Shown here in pieces: positions 1 to 5,829 of a stretch of 7,002 bases of DNA. The first letter of the stretch is position 1. Every line of letters begins with the position of its first letter. The notes under the pieces are model-generated. The model was not told the DNA's origin. It was given only the letters and a program-made list of their open reading frames with translations, and searched no databases. The stretch spans positions 1-7,002 of the forward strand of contig DATAYF010000306.1 of assembly GCA_036272735.1 (NCBI GenBank), given 5' to 3'. Origin of the DNA: DATAYF01 sp036272735 (GTDB lineage Bacteria > Chloroflexota > Ktedonobacteria > Ktedonobacterales > Ktedonobacteraceae). A program made the position numbers and the translations under genes.

Positions 1-1
1 A

Positions 2-52
2 TTTCGCGTGCAAGAACCGGCTGCGCCAGCAGCACCAGCAGCACCGGCATAG
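2..52 (+). CDS. 3' end of an upstream gene, Ala/Pro-rich tail (partial)
   Basis: Frame 2 is open from the window edge to a TAG at 50-52 and reads FRVQEPAAPAAPAAPA. An Ala/Pro tail is a common low-complexity C-terminus, and a strong terminator hairpin starts 16 nt after the stop, as expected for the end of a real plus-strand gene. The piece is too short to name the protein. The alternative is that this is non-coding GCA/CCA-rich sequence. Confidence 0.45.
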   Translation, partial: FRVQEPAAPAAPAAPA

Positions 53-68
53 CGGGTGTATCTTTAAG

Positions 69-129
69 AAAAGACATAGTGGAGATGTTGATGGGCTGCC
101 GGTTCATTAACATCTCCACTATGTCTTTT
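69..129 (+). terminator. Intrinsic terminator, 19-bp perfect stem extended to 25 bp
   Basis: Arms 69-87 and 111-129 are perfect reverse complements. Six further inner pairs (88-93 with 105-110, one G-T) leave an 11-nt loop. The left arm begins AAAAGAC and the right arm ends GTCTTTT, followed by more T-rich sequence to about 136, so it could stop transcription in both directions. It separates the upstream gene from the kinase promoter. The stem is much longer than a usual terminator. Confidence 0.75.
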
Positions 130-142
130 CCTTTTACTACTA

Positions 143-171
143 GCGACAGCACAACCAAAACGCGGTATAAT
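143..171 (+). promoter_or_regulatory. Sigma-A/sigma-70-type promoter of the kinase operon
   Basis: GCGACA (143-148, four of six matches to TTGACA) is separated by exactly 17 bp from a perfect TATAAT (166-171). Transcription would start near 178, giving a leader of about 73 nt before the kinase ATG. It lies directly after the upstream terminator, as expected for a new transcription unit. Confidence 0.7.
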
Positions 172-213
172 AGAAGGAAAGAAGAGTCTGACCGTTCTGT
201 ATAGATAAAAACA

Positions 214-230
214 GACCAGCCAGCCTGGTC
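214..230 (+). promoter_or_regulatory. Small inverted repeat in the kinase leader
   Basis: GACCAG (214-219) and CTGGTC (225-230) are perfect reverse complements around the 5-nt spacer CCAGC. They lie downstream of the predicted start of transcription and 20 nt before the kinase start codon. The site could be an mRNA hairpin or a dimeric repressor operator. No good SD is visible next to the ATG, so this leader may matter for translation. Six-bp repeats also occur by chance. Confidence 0.3.
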
Positions 231-250
231 GCTTAACAATTGCATACATT

Positions 251-2944
251 ATGATGAATGCGAAATATACAGCCCAGCTTGAATATATTCTTGGCAACAT
301 TTCGGTTGGCATCGCCATTATCGACTCTGTCACGTTGCGCGTCCTCTATGTCAACCCCTACCTGCACGCCCTGCTATACGCTCCCTGGTGCGATCAGGAC
401 GTTACCAACCGTCACCTTGCAGACATTATCCCTGCCCAAATGTATCAAATGGCCCTGCCATTGCTCCAACAGGTCAGCGCGACCGGCAGGCCTGTACGCC
501 TGGCTGAGGTGCCGTACGGCGGCTTTCTGGAAACACGTGGCCGCACCTATTGGGATGTGCGCGTGGCCTGTGCGGAGGATATAGAGACAAGTGAGCAGGA
601 TAGGCCACCGCTGCTGGTCACGGTCGAGGATATCACCGAGCAGGTGCGGTCGCGCCTGCACATCAACGCCATTCACCATATCTCATCGACGCTGGCCGAC
701 ACCTCCGCGCTGCCGCTCGTGCTTGCGCGTATCCTGCAGGCGCTGCAAGATATGGTCGGTTCGCGGCGTTGTGCCGTATTCCTGGTCGATCAACCCGAAG
801 AGACACACCTCGCGCTCGATGATAGAGATACAACCCACCTGACCACGTACGCGAGCAGTACCGCGAGCATCGCCACGCAAAAAAATGTGCATCCAGATTG
901 GCAACACTGGCAACTAACAATCAATGAACAGACGCTGCTCGGACGCGTCATTCAAGAGCGGCGCACGCTCATCTATCCCGATACGACCAGCATTCCCAAT
1001 ATACAGCTACCCTACCTGGACCGGCATGGCGAGGCGGTACGCCCCGGATCGGTGCTGTGCGTCCCCATCTTTCATCCCTACGCTAGCGCCAGAGATCGTG
1101 CAGACAAGCAGCAGGCCGACGGCATCCTGGGAACCATCGAGGTGTACCACCGGCGCGCGCGTGGCTTCCCAGCGGAAGAGATCAGGCTGCTCGAACGCTT
1201 TGCGCAACAGGCCGGACTCGCCATCGAAAACGCGCGGCTCGTGCGCAGCATCGAAAGCTGGGCGAGAGTCGCTAGCCGCAACGCCCGCCAAAAAGAAAAC
1301 ATCATGCAGGCTATTCCCGATGGGGTCGTGCTCTACGACCTGGATTGGCATATCATCGACGTGAACTACGCGGCCCGCAAGCTTTTCGGCTGGTCCGACG
1401 ATATCATTGGTCGCTCGATTGTCGAGGCCATGAACGATAGCAGCGCCCAGGTTCAACACCTGGATTTTCTCCACCTACCCAACCCGACCGCCGAATTGGA
1501 ACATCGCGCCCTCACACGCCAGATCGACGAATTCAAGCTGACCGGAGCCGATGATAAACGCTACACGTTGCGCTGCACCTATACGCCCATCCGCGACAAC
1601 CAGAACGATATTTTTGCCTTTGTGGTGGTCTATCACGATAACACACGCGAGACCGCCAACCGCGAGCGCATCGAGGCCGAGGTTGTCGCTCGTACCGCCG
1701 AGTTGGCGCAGCGCAACGACGCCCTGCAACGGGCCAACGAGGCGCAAGAACTGATGCGCGCCCGTATGGAGATCCTGTTGGAGCGCCTGCCCTCCGGCGT
1801 CCTGCATGTTGATGCACACGACCTCAAGTTGAGCCTCATCAACAGTCGTGCCGTGCAACTTTTGCACAAGATTGGCCTGACCTTCGAGCCGAGCGACAAT
1901 CCAGATCTCGCCGCCAGGCGTGCTATCGGCCAGCCCATAGAAGCACTTTTCCACGATATCACGCTCTACGACTCCTCCGGTGAGCCAATGCCCTACGAAG
2001 AGCGGCCGTTTGCCCGCGCCCTGTACCAGGGTGAGACCAGCGACGCCGAACTTTCGACGCCTGAAACCAATGGCCAGGTCTATTATTTTCTGTGCAACGC
2101 TGCCCCCTTGCGCGCCGCCGATGGCACGATCAGCAGCGTGATCATTGTCCTGCACGAGATTACCAGGACAAAGACGCTGGAACGCACACGCGAAGAGTTC
2201 TTCACCACCATGGCCCACGAGCTAAAGACGCCGCTGGCGAACGTGCGTGCCCACCTGAGCGCTCCGCTGGCCCAGGACCTCACCTGGACGATGGAGGAGC
2301 AGATGAATTTTTTGCGCACCGCCGACGAGCAGGTCGAACGTTTGGTGGGCATGATCAATCAATTTCTCGACGCCTCGCGTGTCGAGGCGCAGGCTCTGCG
2401 TCTGGAGCGTGAAGCGATCCTGCTTCCAGAACTGTTCGAGGACTTACAGGAGCGCCTGGAAGCGCTGATTACCTCATCCGAGCACCAACTCAAGGTCGCG
2501 TTTACGCCAGAGACGCCCGCCGTTTTCGGGGACTACGAGCTCGTGATCAGCGTCCTCATCAACCTGCTCAGCAACGCGTTTCGTTACGCCCCCGCAGGTG
2601 ACTTCGTGCTACTTGAGGCCGAGTTGGTAGCCGACGGCGTGACCATCCGGGTGACGGATCGTGGACCAGGGCTGACGCAGGAGCAGCAGGAGACGCTTTT
2701 TACCCGTTTCAGCACCTTTGCCGCCAGCCGTCGCCCACAAGTTGATCGGCCAGGGCAAGCGACGTCCGAAAAGAGACGGGGCAGCGAGCGATGGAGTCCG
2801 ACAACGGGTTTGGGGCTATACATCAGCCGTGGTATCATTGAGGCACATGGGAGCACATTGATTGTCAACAGTACACCCGGTCACGGCGCAACCTTTGCCT
2901 TTACCCTCCCCATTTTCACAGGCAAAGGAAAACAGGAGCAATAA
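251..2944 (+). CDS. Soluble PAS-GAF-PAS-PAS sensor histidine kinase
   Basis: This is an 897-residue histidine kinase with no membrane segment or signal peptide, so it probably senses a cytoplasmic signal. Order of domains: PAS near residues 8-125; GAF near 136-330; PAS near 350-465; a coiled-coil linker near 470-505; PAS near 505-645; then the HisKA and ATPase domains. The H-box reads FFTTMAHELKTPLANVR, with the phospho-accepting His at 656. The N-box Asn is 775 (LLSNAFRY), the G1 box is DRGPG at 803-807, the F-box lies near 816-821, and the G2 box is GLGLY at 853-857. The ATP lid between F-box and G2 holds about 30 charged residues, roughly twice the usual length. The start at 251 is the first ATG of a tandem ATGATG; no clear SD is seen. 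The stop is 34 nt from the next gene, a response regulator, so the two form an operon and very likely a cognate pair. The ligand cannot be read from the sequence. Confidence 0.95.
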   Translation: MMNAKYTAQLEYILGNISVGIAIIDSVTLRVLYVNPYLHALLYAPWCDQDVTNRHLADIIPAQMYQMALPLLQQVSATGRPVRLAEVPYGGFLETRGRTYWDVRVACAEDIETSEQDRPPLLVTVEDITEQVRSRLHINAIHHISSTLADTSALPLVLARILQALQDMVGSRRCAVFLVDQPEETHLALDDRDTTHLTTYASSTASIATQKNVHPDWQHWQLTINEQTLLGRVIQERRTLIYPDTTSIPNIQLPYLDRHGEAVRPGSVLCVPIFHPYASARDRADKQQADGILGTIEVYHRRARGFPAEEIRLLERFAQQAGLAIENARLVRSIESWARVASRNARQKENIMQAIPDGVVLYDLDWHIIDVNYAARKLFGWSDDIIGRSIVEAMNDSSAQVQHLDFLHLPNPTAELEHRALTRQIDEFKLTGADDKRYTLRCTYTPIRDNQNDIFAFVVVYHDNTRETANRERIEAEVVARTAELAQRNDALQRANEAQELMRARMEILLERLPSGVLHVDAHDLKLSLINSRAVQLLHKIGLTFEPSDNPDLAARRAIGQPIEALFHDITLYDSSGEPMPYEERPFARALYQGETSDAELSTPETNGQVYYFLCNAAPLRAADGTISSVIIVLHEITRTKTLERTREEFFTTMAHELKTPLANVRAHLSAPLAQDLTWTMEEQMNFLRTADEQVERLVGMINQFLDASRVEAQALRLEREAILLPELFEDLQERLEALITSSEHQLKVAFTPETPAVFGDYELVISVLINLLSNAFRYAPAGDFVLLEAELVADGVTIRVTDRGPGLTQEQQETLFTRFSTFAASRRPQVDRPGQATSEKRRGSERWSPTTGLGLYISRGIIEAHGSTLIVNSTPGHGATFAFTLPIFTGKGKQEQ

Positions 2945-2978
2945 GCAGCGTTTCAGGAAGAGGAAGAGGGAATCGACT

Positions 2979-3749
2979 ATGGCACCGCAGGATAAAAAAG
3001 TTCGTATCCTCTGCATCGAGGACGACCCGCAGATGCGCACATTCCTACTTGCTCAATTCAAGGCGCGCGGATTTCAGGCGCAGGCGGTGCGTGATGGCGC
3101 GCAAGCGGTCGATATCGCCGCTATACTTCAGCCGCAACTTGTCCTGCTGGACCTTTCGCTACCTTCGCTGGATGGTCTGACCTTTTTGCGCCGCCTGCGT
3201 GAATGGAGCGACGCTCCGGTGATCGTGCTTTCCGCGCACGATGAAGAGCCAGTGAAGATCCGCGCCCTCGACCTGGGGGCCGATGATTACTTGACCAAAC
3301 CATTCAGCCTCAACGAACTGCTAGCTCGCGTGCGGGTTGCGCTACGACGCGCTGAAGAGACCAGGCGGCTGCGCAGCCGGGTCAAGGGGAGCGACGCACA
3401 ACGACCCAGCTACCGTAGTGGAGGAGAGAGTGGTCTCTTTGTTGATTTTGCCCATCGGCGTGTCTACTCGGTAGGCAAAGAAGTACACCTCACACCCACC
3501 GAATACGACCTGCTCAGCGAACTTACGCACAACGCGGGCAAAGTGTTGACGCACCGCGAGCTTTTGCAACGCGTCTGGGGTCCAGATTATACTGGTGAAA
3601 ATACCTACCTGCGCACCTTTATCCGCCACTTACGGCGCAAACTAGAGCCCAATCCAGCAGAACCACACTTCTTACGCAACGAACTGGGCGTTGGTTACTT
3701 CGTGCCACCCCCAGACCCCGATCCCGACATTGCTGACCAGGCATTCTGA
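2979..3749 (+). CDS. OmpR/PhoB-family response regulator, KdpE-like
   Basis: This is a 256-residue DNA-binding response regulator. The receiver domain (about 8-125) has the acidic pair Asp15/Asp16, phospho-acceptor Asp58, Ser85 and Lys107 followed by Pro-Phe. A winged-helix DNA-binding domain follows (about 152-246), with LTPTEYDLLSEL, LTHRELLQRVWG, the recognition region YLRTFIRHLRRKLEP and the wing GVGYFV. The patterns REWSDAPVIVLSA, KIRALDLGADDYLTKPF and LRRKLEPNPAEP are typical of the KdpE subgroup, but no kdp genes or KdpD sensor are present, so a role in potassium transport is not implied. The start at ATG 2979 is chosen because the SD AGGAAGAGGG (2961-2970) ends 8 nt before it. The same frame is open upstream to an ATG at 2862, but that would overlap the kinase by 83 nt and add a non-conserved Lys/Arg-rich leader. 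It is probably activated by the kinase just upstream. Confidence 0.95.
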   Translation: MAPQDKKVRILCIEDDPQMRTFLLAQFKARGFQAQAVRDGAQAVDIAAILQPQLVLLDLSLPSLDGLTFLRRLREWSDAPVIVLSAHDEEPVKIRALDLGADDYLTKPFSLNELLARVRVALRRAEETRRLRSRVKGSDAQRPSYRSGGESGLFVDFAHRRVYSVGKEVHLTPTEYDLLSELTHNAGKVLTHRELLQRVWGPDYTGENTYLRTFIRHLRRKLEPNPAEPHFLRNELGVGYFVPPPDPDPDIADQAF

Positions 3750-3761
3750 GCAATTTTCGGG

Positions 3762-3815
3762 TGTTCACATGGTTTTCACAGGCAAGCAGTATGTTTTCAC
3801 GCCATTCTCACCCCT
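3762..3815 (+). promoter_or_regulatory. Candidate response-regulator operator: four TTCAC-type repeats in 11-bp register
   Basis: Four direct units, TGTTCAC, TTTTCAC, TTTTCAC and TTCTCAC, start at 3762, 3773, 3794 and 3805. Spacings are 11, 21 and 11 bp, so there are two 11-bp pairs offset by about two helical turns. PhoB/OmpR-family regulators are known to bind tandem 11-bp direct repeats; the PHO boxes of actinobacterial PhoP (GTTCAC-type) and the TTAACA-type repeats of Bacillus PhoP are close in form. The site starts 12 nt after the stop of a PhoB-family regulator gene and lies just upstream of a -10-like element. Binding by that regulator is inferred. Confidence 0.6.
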
Positions 3816-3822
3816 GAGAGAG

Positions 3823-3828
3823 TACACT
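3823..3828 (+). promoter_or_regulatory. Candidate activator-dependent -10 element
   Basis: TACACT matches TATAAT at four of six positions and begins 11 nt after the core of the last repeat unit. No TTGACA-like -35 lies at the proper distance; the last repeat covers that place, as in activator-dependent Pho-type promoters. The transcript would begin near 3835 and serve the stand-alone receiver gene. Confidence 0.4.
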
Positions 3829-3836
3829 CTAGACAG

Positions 3837-3913
3837 AAAAGGATGACTCTATCCTTTTCATCCCAATGGCGACGCTAACGTCAGCCTCGCATATGCAGCA
3901 TCGCCCATATGTG
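3837..3913 (+). promoter_or_regulatory. Structured leader with three successive hairpins
   Basis: Three stems lie end to end before the receiver gene. AAAAGGAT (3837-3844) pairs with ATCCTTTT (3851-3858). GGCGACG (3868-3874) pairs with CGTC plus GCC (3879-3886) with one bulged A. CATATG (3890-3895) pairs with CATATG (3906-3911) and extends by two outer pairs to 3888 and 3913. The first stem ends in T4 and could be a weak terminator for the kinase operon or an attenuator. The SD of the next gene lies 6 nt after the third stem. No known riboswitch class is recognised. Confidence 0.4.
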
Positions 3914-3930
3914 TACGCAGGATAGAAGCC

Positions 3931-4437
3931 ATGCCATGCCAGGATGGAACGCAGAAACAGCAGAATAGTAGCATAATAGGATCGTTAGAAGTGCCTGATA
4001 CGTCAACCGCTCAGCATACACCCGGCTCAACGCAACAGTCACAGGTACAGCCGCATCGTAGCGCATCCATCCTACTTGTCGAGGACGACCAGGCGCTGGC
4101 CACTCTGGAAGCAGGCATGTTAGCAGCGCAAGGTTTCAAAGTGACCGCCGTGCAAAGCGGAGAGCTTGCCATTATGGAGATCCAAAAAGCATTGCCGCAG
4201 CTTGTTATTCTGGATCTGGAACTGGCGGGCGAGATCAGCGGATGGGAGGTCTTACAACGATTACGCGCCGAGACCATTGTTCCGGTCTTGCTTACGACGA
4301 GTGCAGCGACGACCGTGCGTGCCTCTATACGTATGTATCATGAAAGTAAACGGACCCTGGATCATTTACCAAAACCGTATCTCATGCAAACATTTCTCAG
4401 GCGTGTAAAACGCATGTTACCGATAGCACCCATGTAG
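3931..4437 (+). CDS. Stand-alone receiver-domain protein
   Basis: This 168-residue protein has a single CheY-like receiver domain (about 46-163) and no output domain. Residues 1-45 form a polar Gln/Ser/Thr-rich leader that is probably disordered. All receiver landmarks are present: acidic pair Asp52/Asp53, phospho-acceptor Asp95 (LVILDLEL), Thr122 or Thr123 at the end of strand 4, and Lys148-Pro149. It could act as a phosphate sink, a relay component or a partner-binding switch. The start at 3931 has an SD-like AGGA (3919-3922) 8 nt upstream. The gene lies 181 nt after the KdpE-like regulator, behind its own candidate promoter, and 36 nt before a small gene with which it likely forms an operon. 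Whether the upstream kinase phosphorylates it cannot be told from the sequence. Confidence 0.9.
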   Translation: MPCQDGTQKQQNSSIIGSLEVPDTSTAQHTPGSTQQSQVQPHRSASILLVEDDQALATLEAGMLAAQGFKVTAVQSGELAIMEIQKALPQLVILDLELAGEISGWEVLQRLRAETIVPVLLTTSAATTVRASIRMYHESKRTLDHLPKPYLMQTFLRRVKRMLPIAPM

Positions 4438-4473
4438 TTGTCATGACCCTGCTAGCGCAAAGGAGACACACCG

Positions 4474-4665
4474 ATGGAACGTCAAGATGATCGAGATATG
4501 TTACGTAAGAATGGTTTTGCAGAGGCGGAAGTTCTTCTCCTGAGCAAGCTCCGAACCGACTATGCAGAAAAAGTGAAACATCAAGATGATGTGAGCAATC
4601 GTCGTCTCGAATTTATTCGCTGGCTGGTCGATACCGGGAAGTTGTCGGAGCAAATCGCCTCCTAA
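4474..4665 (+). CDS. Hypothetical small charged helical protein
   Basis: This 63-residue protein is not recognised. It has a good SD, AAAGGAG (4459-4465), 8 nt before the ATG, and lies 36 nt after the receiver gene, so it is very likely translated and co-transcribed. It is rich in Arg, Lys, Asp and Glu, with hydrophobic patches in AEVLLLSKL and LEFIRWLV. This suggests two amphipathic helices rather than a membrane segment. The only Trp lies in the second helix. No Cys is present, so no zinc site. The palindromic terminator follows 16 nt after the stop. A role as partner of the receiver protein is only a guess from position. Confidence 0.75.
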   Translation: MERQDDRDMLRKNGFAEAEVLLLSKLRTDYAEKVKHQDDVSNRRLEFIRWLVDTGKLSEQIAS

Positions 4666-4681
4666 GTATTCCCGTCATTGT

Positions 4682-4745
4682 GCAAAAGGCCCATGTAGGG
4701 ATGTAGAACACGGCCGTGTTCTACATCCCTACATGGGCCTTTTGC
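4682..4745. terminator. Perfect 64-bp palindrome, bidirectional terminator between convergent genes
   Basis: Arms 4682-4713 and 4714-4745 are exact reverse complements, 32 bp each, with no unpaired centre (CGGCCG at the axis). Both ends carry AAAAGGCCC / GGGCCTTTT, so a transcript from either side ends in a GC-rich stem and a U-tract. It sits between the plus-strand receiver/63-aa unit and the minus-strand sigma unit, the place where a shared terminator is needed. It could also be a copy of a dispersed palindromic repeat; this window has only one. Confidence 0.85.
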
Positions 4746-4750
4746 CATGC

Positions 4751-4972
4751 TTATGAAGGCTGCAACGAATTATGCTGCACCACCAGGCCATCTTCCGTAC
4801 TGATATCTGGCTCGATAGTGATGCGCGGAAGTGATATATTGGCGACCGATGAAAGGATGTTGTGAACCAGTGAGGTAGGTGGTTCTACATACAGGAGTTC
4901 GCTCACCAGTTCATCAAATTCTTCATCTGAGGTATCCTCGCCAGAAAACAGGTCTTTTGACAGATGCTTCAT
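4751..4972 (-). CDS. Small acidic protein downstream of the ECF sigma gene, possible reduced anti-sigma partner
   Basis: This 73-residue protein lies 112 nt downstream of the sigma gene on the same strand. An SD, GAGAGGG (4979-4985 on the complement), ends 6 nt before the ATG. The N-terminus is acidic (GEDTSDEEFDELVSELL) and is followed by PPTSLVHNILSSV. That segment resembles the proline-led helix that often follows the zinc finger of zf-HC2 anti-sigma factors. The His/Cys zinc motif and a membrane helix are both absent, so a standard ZAS anti-sigma call is not supported. Position points to a regulator of, or passenger with, the sigma factor. The terminator palindrome begins 6 nt past the stop. 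Its translation may be controlled by the intercistronic RNA fold described separately. Confidence 0.75.
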   Translation of the reverse strand: MKHLSKDLFSGEDTSDEEFDELVSELLYVEPPTSLVHNILSSVANISLPRITIEPDISTEDGLVVQHNSLQPS

Positions 4973-4975
4973 ACT

Positions 4976-5084
4976 ACGCCCTCTCTTAATATGACTCGTC
5001 TTATTGATAATAGTACGAACCCCATAAGAAAGGAGTTTCAGATTTCCAAGCTTTCTTATCTTGTTCTCAGCAAAAAGAGGGCGT
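4976..5084 (-). promoter_or_regulatory. Intercistronic RNA fold that can mask the SD of the 73-aa gene
   Basis: On the minus strand, ACGCCCTCTTTT (5084-5073), one base past the sigma stop codon, pairs with AAGAGAGGGCGT (4987-4976). That is 12 bp with one G-U pair. The second arm contains the SD of the 73-aa gene. Nested inside is a perfect 9-bp stem, ATAAGAAAG with CTTTCTTAT (5059-5051 with 5032-5024, 18-nt loop). A ribosome finishing the sigma gene would cover the first arm and free the SD, a classic layout for translational coupling. The pairing is seen; the regulatory role is inferred. Confidence 0.55.
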
Positions 5085-5696
5085 TTATACGGCGGCGGAA
5101 AATTGCTTCTGTTCGGCTAGAGACGCGCGTAGCAAGGGACGAGCGCGCTGGAAGTACGTTTTTGCTGTGGCCTCAGGCATGTGTAACGTTTTGCCGATCT
5201 CCGAAAAACTTAACTGGCTCGTATAACGCAAAAGTACTACTGAGCGAAATTTGGGTGGCAAGGTGTCGATGGCCCGGTACAATGTTTGCCGCAGGTCGTG
5301 TCGCTCCGCAACCTCATCGGGCTGTGGGTGCATATCGGGCATCACCTCTAATGGAGAGAGGTCATCATCATTCGCGCTTTCCAGTTCGGAGAAATGGACC
5401 GCCTTTTTGCGGCGTATTTCATCCAGGCAACGATTGCGGGCAACCTGAAAGATCCAGGCTTTTAACGGCTCGCCCGTACGCAAGGTCGGTAAAGAGATGA
5501 AAAGTTGGAGAAAAACTTGTTGCGAGATATCACAAGCTACATCATAATCACCGAGAAAATGACAAATAAAGTTGAAGATTGGAACATGATAACGACGTAC
5601 TAATAGTTCAAAAGCACCCTGGTTTCCGGCTAACGAGTCCTTCACCAGCGTGCCGTCGGGAACTTCAGGTGACTTTATCCGTTTAATGGTCTGCAT
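5085..5696 (-). CDS. ECF-family RNA polymerase sigma factor
   Basis: This is a 203-residue ECF sigma factor, numbered from ATG 5696. Sigma region 2 spans about 28-98: AFELLVRRYHVPIFNFI, DISQQVFLQLF (core-binding part, 56-66), and WIFQVARNRCLDEIRRKK (-10 recognition, 81-98). An acidic linker (99-134) follows. Region 4 spans about 135-190: DTLPPKFRSVVLLRYTSQL, then the HTH FSEIGKTLHMPEATAKTYFQRAR that reads the -35. Size and two-domain build are normal for the SigW/RpoE type, with no C-terminal extension. The start is set at 5696 because AGAGGAG (5706-5712 on the complement) lies 9 nt upstream. The frame is open to an ATG at 5723 and a GTG at 5726, where the only G-rich stretch is too close to be a good SD. 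The 73-aa gene follows. The target promoters and inducing signal are unknown. Confidence 0.93.
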   Translation of the reverse strand: MQTIKRIKSPEVPDGTLVKDSLAGNQGAFELLVRRYHVPIFNFICHFLGDYDVACDISQQVFLQLFISLPTLRTGEPLKAWIFQVARNRCLDEIRRKKAVHFSELESANDDDLSPLEVMPDMHPQPDEVAERHDLRQTLYRAIDTLPPKFRSVVLLRYTSQLSFSEIGKTLHMPEATAKTYFQRARPLLRASLAEQKQFSAAV

Positions 5697-5731
5697 ACTC
5701 TTATACTCCTCTACTTTCTTCATCACCCCCT

Positions 5732-5760
5732 ACGATACCCATTGTGGCGCGAGAATGCAA
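5732..5760 (-). promoter_or_regulatory. Weak candidate promoter of the sigma unit
   Basis: Read on the minus strand, TTGCAT (5760-5755) and TATCGT (5737-5732) are separated by 17 bp. They match the consensus at three and four of six positions. Transcription would begin near 5725, which leaves the SD and ATG at 5696 as the usable start and makes the longer form unlikely. CATAAT, further upstream on the same strand (plus 5771-5776), is a second possible -10 without a good -35. The nearby mobile element may have replaced the original upstream region. Confidence 0.3.
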
Positions 5761-5829
5761 GGATTTCTGAGCATTATGCAGGATATTTCGCGCACTCTAA
5801 GCGGAATTTAAACTTCACCCGATTGGTTG

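Noticed and set aside
26..46. Short GCACCAGCA-type tandem repeat at the left edge
   Set aside because: It is explained by Ala/Pro codons in the tail of the upstream gene.
64..333. An 89-codon minus-strand frame across the kinase promoter
   Set aside because: It runs through the terminator hairpin, the promoter and the kinase start, and has no family resemblance.
1475..2218. A long open frame (247 codons) on the minus strand opposite the kinase
   Set aside because: It is fully antisense to conserved PAS/HisKA coding sequence, lacks recognisable motifs or an SD, and is a GC-driven shadow.
2862..2978. Extended N-terminus of the KdpE-like regulator starting at ATG 2862
   Set aside because: It would overlap the kinase gene by 83 nt and add a Lys/Arg-rich non-family leader, while ATG 2979 has a strong SD at the right distance.
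4964..5500. A 178-codon plus-strand frame across the sigma gene
   Set aside because: It is antisense to clearly conserved sigma region 4 and region 2 coding sequence.
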